Assembly (NCBI GenBank): GCA_005784505.1
Contig: VCAZ01000025.1
Location: forward strand, 6,163,682-6,227,681
Length of the DNA: 64,000 nucleotides
Direction of reading: 5' to 3'
DNA from: Bagarius yarrelli
Lineage: Eukaryota > Chordata > Actinopteri > Siluriformes > Sisoridae
Shown: positions 25,506 to 38,160 of the stretch, piece by piece
Layout: each line of letters starts with the position of its first letter
Numbering within the stretch: position 1 is the first letter of the stretch
Program-made: the position numbers and the translations under genes
Notes under the pieces: generated by a model
What the model was told of the DNA's origin: nothing
Databases searched by the model: none
Seen by the model: only the letters and a program-made list of their open reading frames with translations

Positions 25506-25593
25506 CTATGCTGTCGGTGATATAAAGAGCCTTTGCGTGCTGAAAGTAAAGCAAAAGAATAATGAAGGCATGTTTAGCCGGCGAAACATCCAT
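25506..25593 (-). CDS. adamts2: ADAMTS2-like procollagen N-proteinase, exon 1 (start and signal peptide)
   Basis: The minus strand has a start codon at 25,593-25,591 in a strong context (acctgccATGG). Its frame codes for 29 residues: MDVSPAKHA, a hydrophobic core FIILLLYF, and a likely signal-peptidase site near HAKA (about residue 23). The exon ends at a consensus donor (ATAG|GTATGT) with one base of codon 30, which exon 2 completes to aspartate. A second frame over the same bases hits TAG exactly at the splice junction and is not the real one. This suits a secreted enzyme. The call rests on position, phase and signal-peptide character, not on sequence similarity, since this exon diverges fast. 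Confidence 0.75.
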
Positions 25594-26060
25594 GGCAGGT
25601 CGGGGAAGAGGGAGAGAGCGCGCGAGCGACCGACTGCAAAACTAGTGATGTGCGATTCGCGGTGAATCGTTTTATTTTGAACGACTCTTTTCAATCGAGT
25701 CCATAAAATTGATTCGCGCGCGCGAGCGAATCGAAAGTTGCCTGTTGTTTCCTGTCATAAGAAAAAAAAAATTCTCTTTTTACTTTTTACTTCTTTTTTT
25801 TCTTTTGAGTCAACATTTACATCAGTTATTAACATTATAGTTTGAAACTAGCATAGCTGGTCGTTTTTTTACTTTGTTTTAGTCAGTATAAATCACAAAA
25901 AAATGAATTAGAAATAATACCAAAAAACTGTACATTAATCCGGAGTTTTACGAGTCAAATCTGAATCAAATGAATCGATAATTCGATTCGGTATTAACAC
26001 CTTTTGCTTGGAAAAGATTCAAGTGAGTCGAATGAAATGTGCAAAGAAGCAGTTCTTTTC
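25594..26060. promoter_or_regulatory. adamts2-like 5' flank with an inserted repeat-like block
   Basis: The region should hold the 5' UTR and promoter. From 25,643 (gtgatgtgcgattcgcgg) to about 26,035 it contains several gattcg/cgaatc motifs resembling a fish MITE family, starting only 50 bp upstream of the ATG. I see no clear TATA box. A related block may be present near 37,250-37,350. Confidence 0.35.
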
Positions 26061-26402
26061 TTTCTTTTTTTTTCATTCCCACTATAATTTTCCTATCTAT
26101 TTCTTTGCTCATTTTATAGATGAACAGGCTGGAAAAAAAGTCTATGGATCATTAGTTATTTCTAGAAATAGCTCTTATCTCCTTTTGGGTTAAAAATTCA
26201 GACAGTAATATAGCTGCTCATCATTAATGCAAAATTCTGCCTGGCAACCTGTGCTTGTCCTCAGCGTCGTTCCGGATTCTATTGGGATGTTCAGGGGTGA
26301 TTATAAAATGTTAGAAAGTGTATATGTCCTTTAAAATAATGTGTCTGTATGTAACTGTAAGTGACATCGTGCATTGCAGTCAGGGAATTATATAACATAC
26401 AC

Positions 26403-26517
<115 letters not shown>

Positions 26518-27212
26518 TTTACAGATATTGGTTCCCCAGATTTTCTATCAATCATCCTGCCTGGTCAAACCCCAGGAGATGTCGTCTGTCTGCAGGTTCT
26601 TTCTCCTGCCAACTACCTTTTGGGAACATGAATGTCTGATGCAATATGAGGGTTTGAATCACCAGTTGCTCAAGCTAACAATGTTATGTGGATTCGTGGT
26701 CATATGTTGTATTAAAAAATGACCTTGTTCAACAAGAATTGTCACGATGGATGGTGAAAAAAAAAGAAGAAAAAAAAAACCCAAGTCATCCTCGAGTAAA
26801 ACGTTGAAGCCTCCCAGAGATCAATAAAAAGTGATATCTACTTTATTTTAGATTGACTTTCTGATGGTGAAAGGACAGTATCTGGATTTATTAGCTGTCT
26901 CGCTTCAGTGTAAAGCTATAAATTGTGGAAAATTTAGGGGGGAAAAAACTGGGATTAGTTTTCTATATGTCATCTTTCTATTATGGCTCAAGAAAATATG
27001 CTTGAAAAATTCATTTCCTTATCTTGGATAATTCTGTTCTGTGGTGAAATGAGAGGGACTTCACTGTCTCCATCTGACATAAGTGGATTATTGAAATAGA
27101 TCACCTGGTAGAATTGGATGGTGGATTCCTGAAAGACAGAAGAATCAGATGAATGTCTAATGAATGCGGCTCGGGAGGAAGAGGGATGCCGGCCATCTAT
27201 CTGTCAGCACAT

Positions 27213-27267
27213 CTTTCTCTCTCTCACTTTCTCTCTCTCTCTCTCTCCCTCTCTCTCTCTCTCTCTA
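27213..27267. repeat. (CT)n microsatellite, imperfect
   Basis: CT run interrupted by tttc, actt and ccct. Confidence 0.9.
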
Positions 27268-28464
27268 GTCATTTCCTCTGGGCCATGCATCTGAAAGTAC
27301 AATTACAGGTCCTCCTCACTGCGGAGATCCACCACCGGTTTTGCAGGGAGAAAAACAAATCCAACGACATAAGAAAAAACTCCGCATCTCTTATTACCGA
27401 TGACTGTCATTTTTTTTTTGTGTGTGTGTGAATTCAGGGTTGCCATGCATTCATTTTTAAACCTGTCACCAACCATGTCAGTGACTCATCCTAGGTCAAA
27501 CCAGTGAAAGATCATATGGCGTTCAGTTCAGCCACCTCCACATAACCTTGTAGAGTAACTGCACAGTTTCTGCACGCATAGCTAAAGAGAACTAGCAACT
27601 CGATCGCGTATTAAAAACGAGCGCTCCAGCTGAGGAAAGCATAAGCGTCAAAGTGGACAGAGATCAGGTTCTCTGACTAGATGACACAGCCCGGAGTGCA
27701 GACATTTGTCATGCTTTTATTACAAACATGTCACTTGGCTAAAATAGAAAGATTAAAGTTTAATCGAAATACTGCATGCCTGCTCTGTCAGCTAGCTAGA
27801 CGAAGCGTGCTAAGTTTTATATAACGGTTGATGGCTTTACCATCGGCGGTCAGCCCACAGCTGGCTTTGTGCTCGGTGGGTAGAAATCTGAGACATGGGT
27901 GTGTGTCGCTTCACATTTGGGCTTTATTTAGGCCACTTTGGGTATCAGTCTGCTTATGATACAAGGAAAATAGCTGAAATTTTCATCAAATCTAGTCAGA
28001 AGCTGTGAAGAATGAAAAAAGCACTGCGGTCGACGTGAAGTAATGACTCAAACTCGGTGAACTAAGAAAACTCATGCGCGTTTTAGAACAGATGGTCATG
28101 TATATGAAACATGTATATTAAACAGCCTTAAGCCCTGGCACAGCTGTCTTTATAATGATGCCCACCACTGTTCTTTAACTGAACATAAATTGTAAGCAGT
28201 AAAACTATTTATACACTTCGCAGCCACTTAAATCCTGAAACAAGTGAAAACTTTAACACATCAGTCCAGTTTGGGTGACTTGGTGTATCCGCTCCGGTCT
28301 CAGGGTTCGACAGGTCGTGCATACTAGAGATGCTTTAGTGCTGTTGGGAAGAGGGATTATTTAATCACGGTGTCCTTCCTCGAAACTGTCTGTCTCTCGC
28401 CAAGCAAATTCCACAAGCATTTACTGCTCCCACTCACACAACAATTTTTGTTGTGGATTGTTAG

Positions 28465-28845
28465 GCTGCAATAGTCACTTTACTCACTTTACAATGCTAT
28501 TTGCACAATACTGTTGTAATTTGCACATTTCGTGTCTACCTCATCTTACAATATGGTTGGCGCTATTGCGTTGTGTTCCGTTCTTTATTGTCTTTTTGCA
28601 CTGTCTTTGTAATGTTTGTATTGTTTATTGCACTGTCTGTCTCTGCACTGTTCTGCACCAGGTTGCACACATGCACTTTATGTCTATCCTGTTTAGTTGC
28701 TCTTTATTGTTTTGTGGAATTCTATGTTTTGTGTAACACCAGGGGGTCCTGAAGAAACGTTATTTCATCTCACTGTGTACTGCATTCTGCTATATAGGGT
28801 TGAAATGACAATAAAGCTCCTTGAGGCTTGAACTTGAACTTGAAC
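28465..28845 (+). mobile_element. LINE 3' end
   Basis: Ends with cgttatttcatctcactgtg, tgacaataaagctccttgag and a short ttgaac tail. This 3' end (caataaagctncttgactt with a pentamer-like tail) is a very common teleost non-LTR retroposon terminus (family knowledge). The open frames inside are not conserved ORFs. Confidence 0.65.
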
Positions 28846-30070
28846 AATAGTCAGGTCATTACACAACAATAACACAACTCTTATTTCTAAACCAATATAA
28901 ATAGAGCCGTTAAAGTATCTTTGTTAAAAAAAGGTTTTTATTCAGGTAAACAAATAACGAACAAAAAAAATCTAACAAATTTAACCACATAAAAAGCAGA
29001 ATAATTGCATAAATTAAACAAACATCAATTTTAAATCATCTAAAAAATAAAAGTTAATAATGCCGGTTGAGCAGAAAAGTGCATTACGTACTGATATTTT
29101 AAATAATTTATATAAATAAGAGCAAATTAGTTATCATTGGCTTATCAAATCAATAATACATGCAATTTTCAAAACAGCCACAAGATGGTATCAGTGGATC
29201 CGTTATTAAAAAGCCGATATCTGATAATAACAAAGCTTAAATATTGTGGAAAGGTTTCAGTAAAAATGATTATCATTTGCCTTCAGCATTGTCAATCCCT
29301 AAATACAAGTTTTGTCCCACCAATGGAGTCCAGAAAAGTAATGAATGTCAATTGTCTTATAAATATCTTGTTTGAATTGAATGGACACCTTTAGCAGGAA
29401 TAATCTGCCTTATTATATCCCATCCTATCTACCACAGTGGATCCATTGCCTGGCCAGAAACATCTGGATGGGAAAGCAGTTCACATGGCATTAATCACAC
29501 ACATACTGCTATACAGCCAGGGGTGATTTGAGGTTGCCGTGATTTTAGGAGCTGCAAGAAAACAAAGGTCCTAAAGGATCCGGAGTTTGGAGCCCGGAAG
29601 ATCACAGCACTCACCATTACATCAGATCTACAATATTTCTTGATGTAATCAAAGGCAGCTTGGACTTTACAACAGCTCCAGTAAGCACATGGTCCGAATT
29701 TAATCATGCTACATGTATTCATCTTATATGTAATACAAAAAATTATGTATCCAGAACATTTCCTCCGTCTCCAGATGTGTTTGATTAACTCTGTTACATG
29801 AGATCAACTCGAAAGATCTCAGACTCCCCAGAACAGGAGACGTCCAACATTTACAGCTGACAAACTCTACATCCTGTTCTCTTTATGTAGCACCGATGTT
29901 ATAAAATGGGGACGAATCAAAAACAAGCACTGAGTTTTGTTAGGGTTTTTTTTTATCTGTTTTGGCTGCATAAATCAAATAGGACAAGAAAAAAATTCGA
30001 CTGACGCCATCGCTAACTCTCGTTCAGAGCACGACCAAGTCAGAAAATCACATGAGCGTGTGTGTTTCAG

Positions 30071-30206
30071 GGAAGTGGTGGCTTAGTGGTTAAGGAGTTG
30101 GACTGCTACCAGAAAGACTGCGGGTTCAATTCCCAGCGCCACCACTGTTGGCCCATGAGCAAGGCCCTTAACCCCCAATTGCACAGTTGTATAAAATAGA
30201 TAAACA
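30071..30206 (+). mobile_element. tRNA-derived SINE
   Basis: A box (tggcttagtggttaaggag), B box (gggttcaattccc), body gcccatgagcaaggccctta and cagttgtataaaata. A small deletion precedes the body. Confidence 0.85.
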
Positions 30207-32785
30207 CAAATATACACATGATACCATCTGCTGTTCATCCTATTCATTTGAACACAGACACATTTACACACACACATACAATCAGTTTCAGACGAGCTAC
30301 TTGCAAAGCTACGTTAAATGAAGCTTCAATACACTGAAGCTGGTCGTCCCTTGGAAATGTAGCAGGCTAACATACAGCAACATCGCTAACGCTACTTCAT
30401 TTCAGTTGCATTTTTATATCGAACCAAAATTCAGGCTCCAGCGCGATCATAGATTTCGTCCCTATAATGTTGAAATCTTTCAAATTCTCTGTGATTTCGG
30501 TCATACAGACGAGAGTTATTAGTGGCAGAGACTCGGCTCAGGGTGCTCTGTGTGTGTGTGGTGTGTTTAAAGCGTGAAACAAAAAGCGGAAACTGAACCC
30601 CAAACTTAAAATGTGTGTAAAAATATATATTTAAATGTAGCTTGTGTGGACGCTACTGCGCTACTTGATCAACAAAAGAGCTTTACTACTGAAAAGCTGC
30701 AATGCTACCACCACCGCGCTACTAAGAAATGTACAGGGTGCCACAAAAATGTACTTTAGGTACTTCAGCAGTCTTAACAATAATTGAATTGACGGGAAGA
30801 AGCGCGTTTTACAATACATTTTTGGTCAGTTGAGATTTTCCAGAATGCACAAAAAACTCCTCTTCTGTGATGCCTCGTTTAGCAAGTATAACAGTTCACC
30901 GGGATTTTGCACAAAACCTCCCTTAGGCAAAGTGTGCATGCCTATGAACATGCAGAGACATTAAATAGCCTTTTTTCCCCATCCAGCAGGCTACCATGCA
31001 CACGCTGCAGCATATCTTCATCCATTGCCTATTTCATTTGTTTTCGAAATGACGATGCTGCACTGATTTCCTACCGAAAAGGGAAAAAAAGCTAAGTGAG
31101 TTTGGCTGCTATCCTAACCAGGGTCAGATAAAGGTTATCATCCTCTGCTGGTCATAGGGAAAGATCAGAACAACTCCCTGCTGTAGCTTGGAGTAAATCC
31201 CACTGGGCAGCCATATGCTAAACCTGCAGAGTTCCTTCATGGTCCGGGAGGACCACAAGGTCTTCCGCATCTTCTGCAGCAACCATTCAGACCTATTAGC
31301 AAAAAGGCAATGCTGAAGGAATGCAGGTTTCTGGAGGAAACGCTTTTGAACGTTGGTGACATTAACTAGAAGAATCAGGACAGTCTTAGAAGTGACAACA
31401 TGTGCAGGAATACCTCATTAGAGCGCGTCTCACAGACAAGGTGTCACCTTTGAAACGTCTTTTGATGCTGTTTCCTGCTTGATTTGTTTTAGCAAGTAGG
31501 GGAAAAAAAGGAAAAAGAGGCATTCCTGAAGAGTCTGATTGAAAGTGAAATGAGCACTTGAAGCACTTTGCAGTCTAAACAACAGGCATGAAACCTGCCT
31601 GGCTGTGGAACACAGTAAAAACCTCGTGGGCTGTTTGACTTCGTTAAAGCCGAGAACAGACGAAAAAAAAATGATTTACTACTCATTCCCGGCATTCCCG
31701 TTTAAATGCTCAATCATCCCGTAGCCGAGGCAGTAAATCGAACCAAGTAAAAAGTGTTTCCTTTTTCTTTTGAATAGCTTCTTAGCTTGTTTGTATAAAT
31801 ATAAACCGACTCCATAAAGGGCTTCGCAGCCTGACGAGATACTTTTAAGCCCGATACTTGAGCAGAAGCGGTCTCATTTTTTTGGCATTTGGTGCCAACT
31901 TGATGATCAAAAGCAGTGCGATTCTGGAAAGGAATGAAAACGAGAAAGAATTTTTTAATAAAAAGCTCAAGATGATCAAATGAGCTGGTGTTTTTTTTAG
32001 AAAAGCAAAGGGTTTGTTTCTGATCGGTGGTTCTGACACTGTAAATCAGATCTGTGAATCTGACAATAGTTTTTTTTTTTTCTCTGAGGAAAACAGAAAC
32101 GATCAGCATCCTTAGAATATGGCAGCTCAAAACACATTTATATTTATTAGATGCCCAAAATTTTATTTGTTCCGAATGTTCCGGATATTATTTATTTTTA
32201 CAAAACCCTTTTAACTCCTCTTCTACCATTTTTTGTGACTATGTTAGAAACTTTCCACCGTGTTGAGTCAGCAGTGTTAGCTACCTGGGTATGCTGTCAC
32301 GCAGCAGCATCATCCCATGCCACCTGCATCTCCAGCAGAGCCCGGCACCCCCGCTAACAACCACCGCTGTCCTTGATGTCTTACCGGTTTCATGGCAGCG
32401 ACAAATGCCTCTATCCTCGACGCAGGCACACAGCCAAGCTCCAACACTCACCCACCCGCCCACCCACCCCCTTCTTTCGACTCAGCCTGGAACCTCATCA
32501 ACAACTCTGTTTAAGAGAACACCAAAACAGTGCTCTGGCATCGTGCACCTTACTCACAGGATGAGATGGATGACAGGAGGGATTCGCTGTGACAGAGGCA
32601 ACAAAGCAGTCCAGAGGACGGGACAGGCAATCAATCAGGTGCATTGAGGTTGGGAGTGAAGGCCTCCTTGTTAGGTTGTGCTGCTGCTTTCCTTAATTTA
32701 GTTGACACGACTATATGGGATAAATATGTACAGAACGAGGCTATACGAGGACAGCGTAGGGGACGTTTAAACATCCTTGTGAGAA

Positions 32786-32787
<2 letters not shown>

Positions 32788-32825
<38 letters not shown>

Positions 32826-32829
32826 TAGG
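32788..32829. repeat. (GA)n microsatellite
   Basis: GA run with one aaag break. Confidence 0.9.
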
Positions 32830-33319
32830 AAAAGAGGAAAGGGGCTATTAATAATGCGCTTGAGAAAGGGACCTATTTCTCAATCAAATGAAGACGTCTG
32901 AACTGGAACATTTTGAGAAGGTTGGGTTCCGTATGCGAGGTTGGGGATGCAGGACTAAATTGTAGATGCTATCACATCTGATTTGTTTGATATGTGTAAT
33001 GTATAAAGTTCTAGCGCATCTAGCGAACTCTGGAATAGGCAGTTGGGAGTCGGAACCCTACAGTCCAGCAAACTGTCAGGCGGATGAATCCAGCAGATGT
33101 GTTTTCCCTAATCAAGAAAAAAAACACACAACAGCAAGATGCAAGATTTTAATTTGTCACGTACATTTATATCCATATAGACAGTTCTACTAGCCTGTGC
33201 AAACAAAAGAAAAAAAACTTTAAAGTCGAAGAACTAAGAATAATATATGAAAATATTAAGAAATATTGAGAGGTAATAAAAATGTGATGTTCCATTAAGT
33301 AACAGTTGTACTTAATATT

Positions 33320-33678
33320 CATTCATTCACCTTTCATACCTGCTTATTCCCTAATTTAGGGTCACGGGGATCTGCTGGAGTCTATCCCAGCCGTCTCTGA
33401 AAGGGAGAAAGACAGGAGGGGAACATCCTGGACAGGTCGCCAGTCCATCACATGGCCACACACACACTTACACACACTTCTATGATCAATTTAGAATCAC
33501 TAATTAATCTAACATACATGTTTTTGGACTGTGGGAGGAAACCAGAGAACCCAGAGTGAACCCACGCAAGGGCGGGGAAAACATGCAAACTCCACACAGA
33601 AAGACCCCTGCCTGGGAATTGAACCCGGGACCTTCTTGCTGTGAGGCAACAGTGCTACCCACTAAATCACCGCGCTGA
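33320..33678 (-). mobile_element. common teleost retroposon with a tRNA-like end
   Basis: Contains tttagggtcacggggatctg, gacaggtcgccagtccatca, actgtgggaggaaaccagag, ggaaaacatgcaaactccac and gaacccgggacctt. In reverse the last part reads as a B-box-like element, hence the strand call. It is a well-known interspersed block in fish genomes; the class is not assigned. A reverse partial copy is at 36,938-37,030. Confidence 0.7.
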
Positions 33679-34762
33679 CGCTGTACTCAACATGCTAAAC
33701 CTTTAACCGCTGCCGATATTTAAGCCTTCCAATTCCGATTCTGATACAAATACTGATAAACAATGAGTTTATATTTTTATATTATAGGAAGACTTATATT
33801 ATATTTCCATTTGGGTGGGAACCTGCCCAATCTGGCAACACTGTCTGCAGCCACTTACACTTGGAAGCGGATCAATCTGATCAGTCTGATTTATCGGATC
33901 TAGTTATCGGATTTTATTTCTTTATCGGAGCAATAAAAATGACATATCGCCCAATAATAATTTGTCTGTCCAATAAATATCGTTCATCCTTAGCACAGAT
34001 ATATTGTGATAAGAATGATAGTGATTCTCCAAGTAATTTAAAATTTAATTCTAATTGTTTGGAATTAAATATGATTGTAAAATTGACTTGGCCCAATCTG
34101 GCAACCATGTTATTCGTTATTGTGTCTGCTGCTCATTTATTGAAAAAAAGTAAGAAAAGGGGCAGAATTTGGCAAAATGGTTCCAGTCCTTATGGGCCTT
34201 TTTTAACACGTGTTGCAGTTCCCATTTTGACCACTAGGTGTGAGAAGTTGTCTACTGAAACAACGTGAAGTATTAGTTTCTTGCATGTTAATTAAAATAC
34301 TTGTAGCTGTAAATGATAAAAAGATAATAAAATATATTATATATAAAAAAACATGAACCCGTTTCTAGAAAAATCCCCATATTTTTGTCAGTAAAGTCAG
34401 TTTATCTCTGTAATAAGACGTGTGTTTCCATCCTCAGCACCACGTGCTTTTCTGATTAGGGTACATCATGCCTAGTGAGACGCCTGAAGCATTAACTCTG
34501 TCTCATTTGGACCAGGCTCACTCGAGCCAGGCCAGATGGTGCCGTATCTCGAGCTCTCACCATCTCTTTAGCCAGTCGGTTCATATTTAGAATATCGGGT
34601 CGTTAAACCATGTCATTCTGAACGACTAGAAGCAAAATTAGGAGCAGAGAACAACATCTTAGCAAACTGTTTCTTAACAGCACACCTGCTGGGCATCGAG
34701 CTGTCTATTGGTATAGGAAGACTGTCCTGACTTTGCAATAACACCTGCCGTGTCCTTATCCA

Positions 34763-34800
34763 CAGACCACACACACACAAACGCACACACACGCACACAC
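34763..34800. repeat. (CA)n-rich microsatellite
   Basis: Imperfect CA run with aacg and acgc breaks. Confidence 0.85.
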
Positions 34801-34935
34801 AGCTGATGACTTGAACGTAATAAGCAATGCATTAAATGACATGATCATTAATTCCACAGCGTGCAATCGATCAAACCTGAACGAAATAATCATATGGTTG
34901 TTATGCAACCTTAAGTTGTGAAGTAAACCGGTTTA

Positions 34936-34975
34936 CTGTATAGACAAAAGTATTGGGACACCTGACTATCACTCT
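34936..34975 (+). mobile_element. solo Tc1-like terminus
   Basis: The sequence tatagacaaaagtattggga followed by cacctgac matches the usual terminal inverted repeat of the Tc1-like family seen elsewhere in the window. No matching opposite end is visible nearby. Confidence 0.5.
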
Positions 34976-35022
34976 TCTTCCCATAATAACCTTGAAAAGA
35001 AAAGACACAAGTAAATAAAATG

Positions 35023-35047
35023 ATTATTATTATTATTATTATTATTA
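35023..35047. repeat. (TTA)n microsatellite
   Basis: About eight ATT trinucleotides. Confidence 0.9.
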
Positions 35048-35194
35048 CCAATGATTCTAATTGGTTAAAGGATGTTTATTACAGCACATATTATAGACAC
35101 TTGGGTGAAATCCATCACCTGGCATATTTGTAGAAGGTGGAGGAAACCAAACGACACCAAAAAAAAAGACATTTGGACACGAAAAGACATTTTA

Positions 35195-35325
35195 CATTTC
35201 TGGCATTTGGCAGACGTTTTTTTTACTTGAAGATATTTTATATCTCGTTTATTTAACTGAGCATCCAGGGGGTTAAGGGCCTCGCTTAGGGGCCCAGCAG
35301 TGGTCACTTGGTGATGCTTGGGAAG
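35195..35325 (-). mobile_element. tRNA-derived SINE, reverse, 3' part
   Basis: Reverse tail (ttctggcatttggcagacg), body (gggcctcgcttaggggccc) and agcagtgg. The tRNA-like head is missing. Confidence 0.75.
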
Positions 35326-35550
35326 ACGACTGTGATAAAGCAGCTCATGGTCAAAGGCATAGCTGGGGGTTTTCAACGCCCGGGGACAAAGTCAGTTTTC
35401 GCGCCTCCTCCTGGCCCACTCGTGACAAGGTGGGAGCCATAAGGGGTCCGACATGCATGAAAAACATGAAAACCTGCATTTCTTAACATATTTTTAGGGT
35501 ATAAAGGGGATGAAAAAGTAAAATAATTAAAGCAACAATGATACTTACGC

Positions 35551-35791
35551 TGCTATTTATTGTAAATAAGCCACTTATGCACTTCTGGTTAGATGCTAAC
35601 TGCAATTCGTTGTACATCACATACACCTTGCATGATAAAGTTAAATCTAATCTAATCTAAACTTATCTAATCTAATCTAATCTAATCTAATCTAATCTAA
35701 TCTAATCTAATCTAATCTAATCTAATCTAATCTAATCTAATCTAATCTAATCTAATCTAATCTAATCTAAACTTATCTAATCTAATCTAAT
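35551..35791 (+). mobile_element. LINE 3' end with a long (AATCT)n tail
   Basis: Same 3' end as 20,770-20,990 (gctatttattgtaaataagc, cacttctggttagatgctaa) followed by about 145 bp of AATCT pentamers with two aaact breaks. Strongly 5'-truncated. Confidence 0.85.
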
Positions 35792-36228
35792 ACTTTGAAG
35801 ATATAACTGGGGAAAACATTTCATTCCAAAATTGTGATCATTTGGAATTATGTAACATCACCTCGCTGTATAATAGCTGATCCTGTGCTCTGACCCCCAA
35901 CTTACTAAGATGAGACATGAATTTCAGTGTGCTGTAAAAAAGGATATGTGACAAAATAAAGACATTAACGTTAACATGCTGCGTAGGACAGATGTCCTCC
36001 CTTGCCGCCCCCCCATAGCTACATAACTGCTCATGGTCAGGGTTAAACCTGTAGGGTGGCTATGCTACCTGCTTTAGACTCTCTACTGAGTGTAATTGCA
36101 TCTGTGTGTGTGTGTGTTTTATTACTATCTTGGACAAAACTTGCTGTAGGGGTTCAGGCAACCTGTTTCCAAATAAATAAATGACTATATGACTAACTTT
36201 AATAAAGAGCCTGACATTTTTGGAGCTC

Positions 36229-36283
36229 ACAGGACAGAACAGAACAGGACAGGACAGGACAGGACAGGACAGGACAGGACAGG
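36229..36283. repeat. (GGACA)n pentanucleotide array
   Basis: About eleven copies of GGACA, the first two as GAACA. Confidence 0.9.
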
Positions 36284-36696
36284 CATAAACACACATTGGA
36301 TGGAGTCAGTCCTTTGGCAGAAGGCCAGTCTGTGTGTTAACTGGCAGAACATCCGCCAGTGCCAAAGCTCTGTGAAATTTTATAGCTGGCTCTGCAAACG
36401 GCTTGATTTTTTCTCCTTAAACCTTTAATAGTCCTCAGGGCTTCTGTGTGAGCCAGCAAGCAGAATCGTCAAACTATTGACTAACTCACTGTGCCATCTT
36501 TCAATGAGACTTTCTTCTGTTGCTCAGCAACTCTGTACCTGTGTGACCTCAGAGGAAGTTTAATAAAGATGTGGCTTTGCAGCGAGGAAAAGTGAAGGGT
36601 TCCCCCACAGTCTATTTCTAGAAAGCATCTGAGGAGGTGGACACAGCAGGGCCACCAGTGTATTGTTTAAGATGATAGAGAGATACAACAATTTAT

Positions 36697-36888
36697 ATTC
36701 ATTTGCAGCATTTATCCAGAGCGACTTACAATCTTCCGTGTTATACAACGTAGCAATTTGGGGGTTAAGGGCCTTGCTTGGGGGCCCAGTGGTGGTGGCG
36801 GCGGCGGCAGCTTGGTGGGACTATGAATCGAACCCGGGTCCTCAAGTTGGTAGTCCAACAACTTAACCATTGTGCTACCACTTCCCCA
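36697..36888 (-). mobile_element. tRNA-derived SINE, reverse, with a GGC expansion
   Basis: Full reverse copy: gcatttatccagagcgactt, ggccttgcttgggggccc, gaatcgaacccgggtc (B box) and acttaaccattgtgctacca (A box). A ggtggtggcggcggcggcag expansion sits in the body. Confidence 0.85.
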
Positions 36889-36937
36889 TGGATAACATAC
36901 TGCATGATTGAGTTTAAAACAATTTAATATCATTAGC

Positions 36938-37030
36938 GGGAAGGGTTCAGGTTTGAATCCCAGGCAGGGGCCTTTTTTGGTGTGGGGTTTGCATGTTCTC
37001 CCTGTGCTTGTGTGGGTTTCCTCAGGGTGA
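36938..37030 (+). mobile_element. partial copy of the 33,320-33,678 repeat
   Basis: Has ggtttgaatcccaggcaggg, tggggtttgcatgttctccc and gtgtgggtttcctcagggt, the reverse complement of the end of the 33-kb copy. Confidence 0.65.
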
Positions 37031-37137
37031 ACATTTTTATTATTCATTTGAACCGTTCGTCATACGTCGACACTCGTCTCTGAATTCGACTCTGAATCTT
37101 TTTAATGAAGCACAAATACAATTTATAAATCAAGTAG

Positions 37138-37139
<2 letters not shown>

Positions 37140-37195
<56 letters not shown>
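37140..37195. repeat. (AT)n microsatellite
   Basis: About 28 AT copies. Confidence 0.95.
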
Positions 37196-37199
<4 letters not shown>

Positions 37200-37684
37200 C
37201 AGTGTAAATAATCATTTTGTGAGGTAGTGATTTAAGAATCATTTAAGAATTAAGAATGTTTCGTTCAAATAGAAGGAAAAATAGACGATGAGCTTTAAGA
37301 GTCGGCTCGTATCGGTACACTGAGTCAATTGTCCTGATTTGATTCCCGTTACTAATATAAACGCTATGATTTAATTACCTAATAACGCGGTCGCGATAAT
37401 ATCGGTAATTGTAAGTAATTATTTTGTCCAACGTATGAGGATCATTTATTACATTTATTTTGGAAATATTTCACATTGTAGAAACTTTATTAACAATTAT
37501 ATGTTATTCGAATCCGGTGAAAATTCCCTTAAGTGCAAAACCTTCTTTCTAGAGGATTAAATAAACGTATAAAATAGACAGTGTAGCAATGTCGCCACCT
37601 GCTGGGCAACACCAATATCAGCAGAAAGGAAGATTCGCTCATGTTAATAATTTGTGGAACACTAGAGGGCACTAATGCTTCCAT

Positions 37685-38160
37685 ATAATTTTTGTAAAAG
37701 CACAACAAACACGTGGATCTTCTCCTTTCGGCTGTTCTCTTTTAGGGGTCGCTACAGCGAATCATCTGTCTCCCCCAAACCCTATTCTCTACATCCTCTT
37801 CACTCACACACACTAACTTCATGTCCTCGTTTATCGCATCCATATACCTCCTCTTTGGTCTTCCTCTTTACCTTCTGCCTGGTAGCTTCATTTCTAACAT
37901 CCTCCTACCGATATATTCACCATCCCTCCTCTGTACATGTCCAAACTCAATCTGTCCTCCCTGACTTTCTCCTCTAAACATCTAACATAAGCCGTCCCTC
38001 CTGGTGAACTTGTTCCTAATCCTGTCCAACCTCATCACTCCCAAAGAAAACCTCAACATCTTCATCTCTGCTACTTCCAGCTCTGCCACCTGTCTCTGTC
38101 TCAGCACCAGTGTCTCTAAACCATACATCATAACTGGTCTCACCACTGTCTCTAAACCGT
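37685..38160 (-). mobile_element. LINE reverse-transcriptase C-terminal fragment
   Basis: The minus strand encodes a recognisable non-LTR retrotransposon segment: MMYGLETLVLRQRQ, VAELEVAEMKMLRFSLGV and RLDRIRNKFTRR, followed in another frame by remnants of the downstream GDP tail. This is the region just after the RT core in RTE-like fish LINEs (family knowledge). Frameshifts and stops make it dead. It is the source of the adjacent minisatellite. Confidence 0.75.

Noticed and set aside
29495..29722. Cysteine-containing minus-strand ORF (SCCKVQAAFDYIKKYC) with chemokine-like AVIF and nearby GT/AG sites
   Set aside because: Spacing from CC to the helix does not fit chemokines, no signal-peptide exon was found, and the possible splice product ends quickly. 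It is probably chance, but an RNA-seq check would settle it.
31714..32130. 138-codon ORF on the minus strand
   Set aside because: No domain or splice context recognised, and composition resembles intergenic AT-rich DNA.
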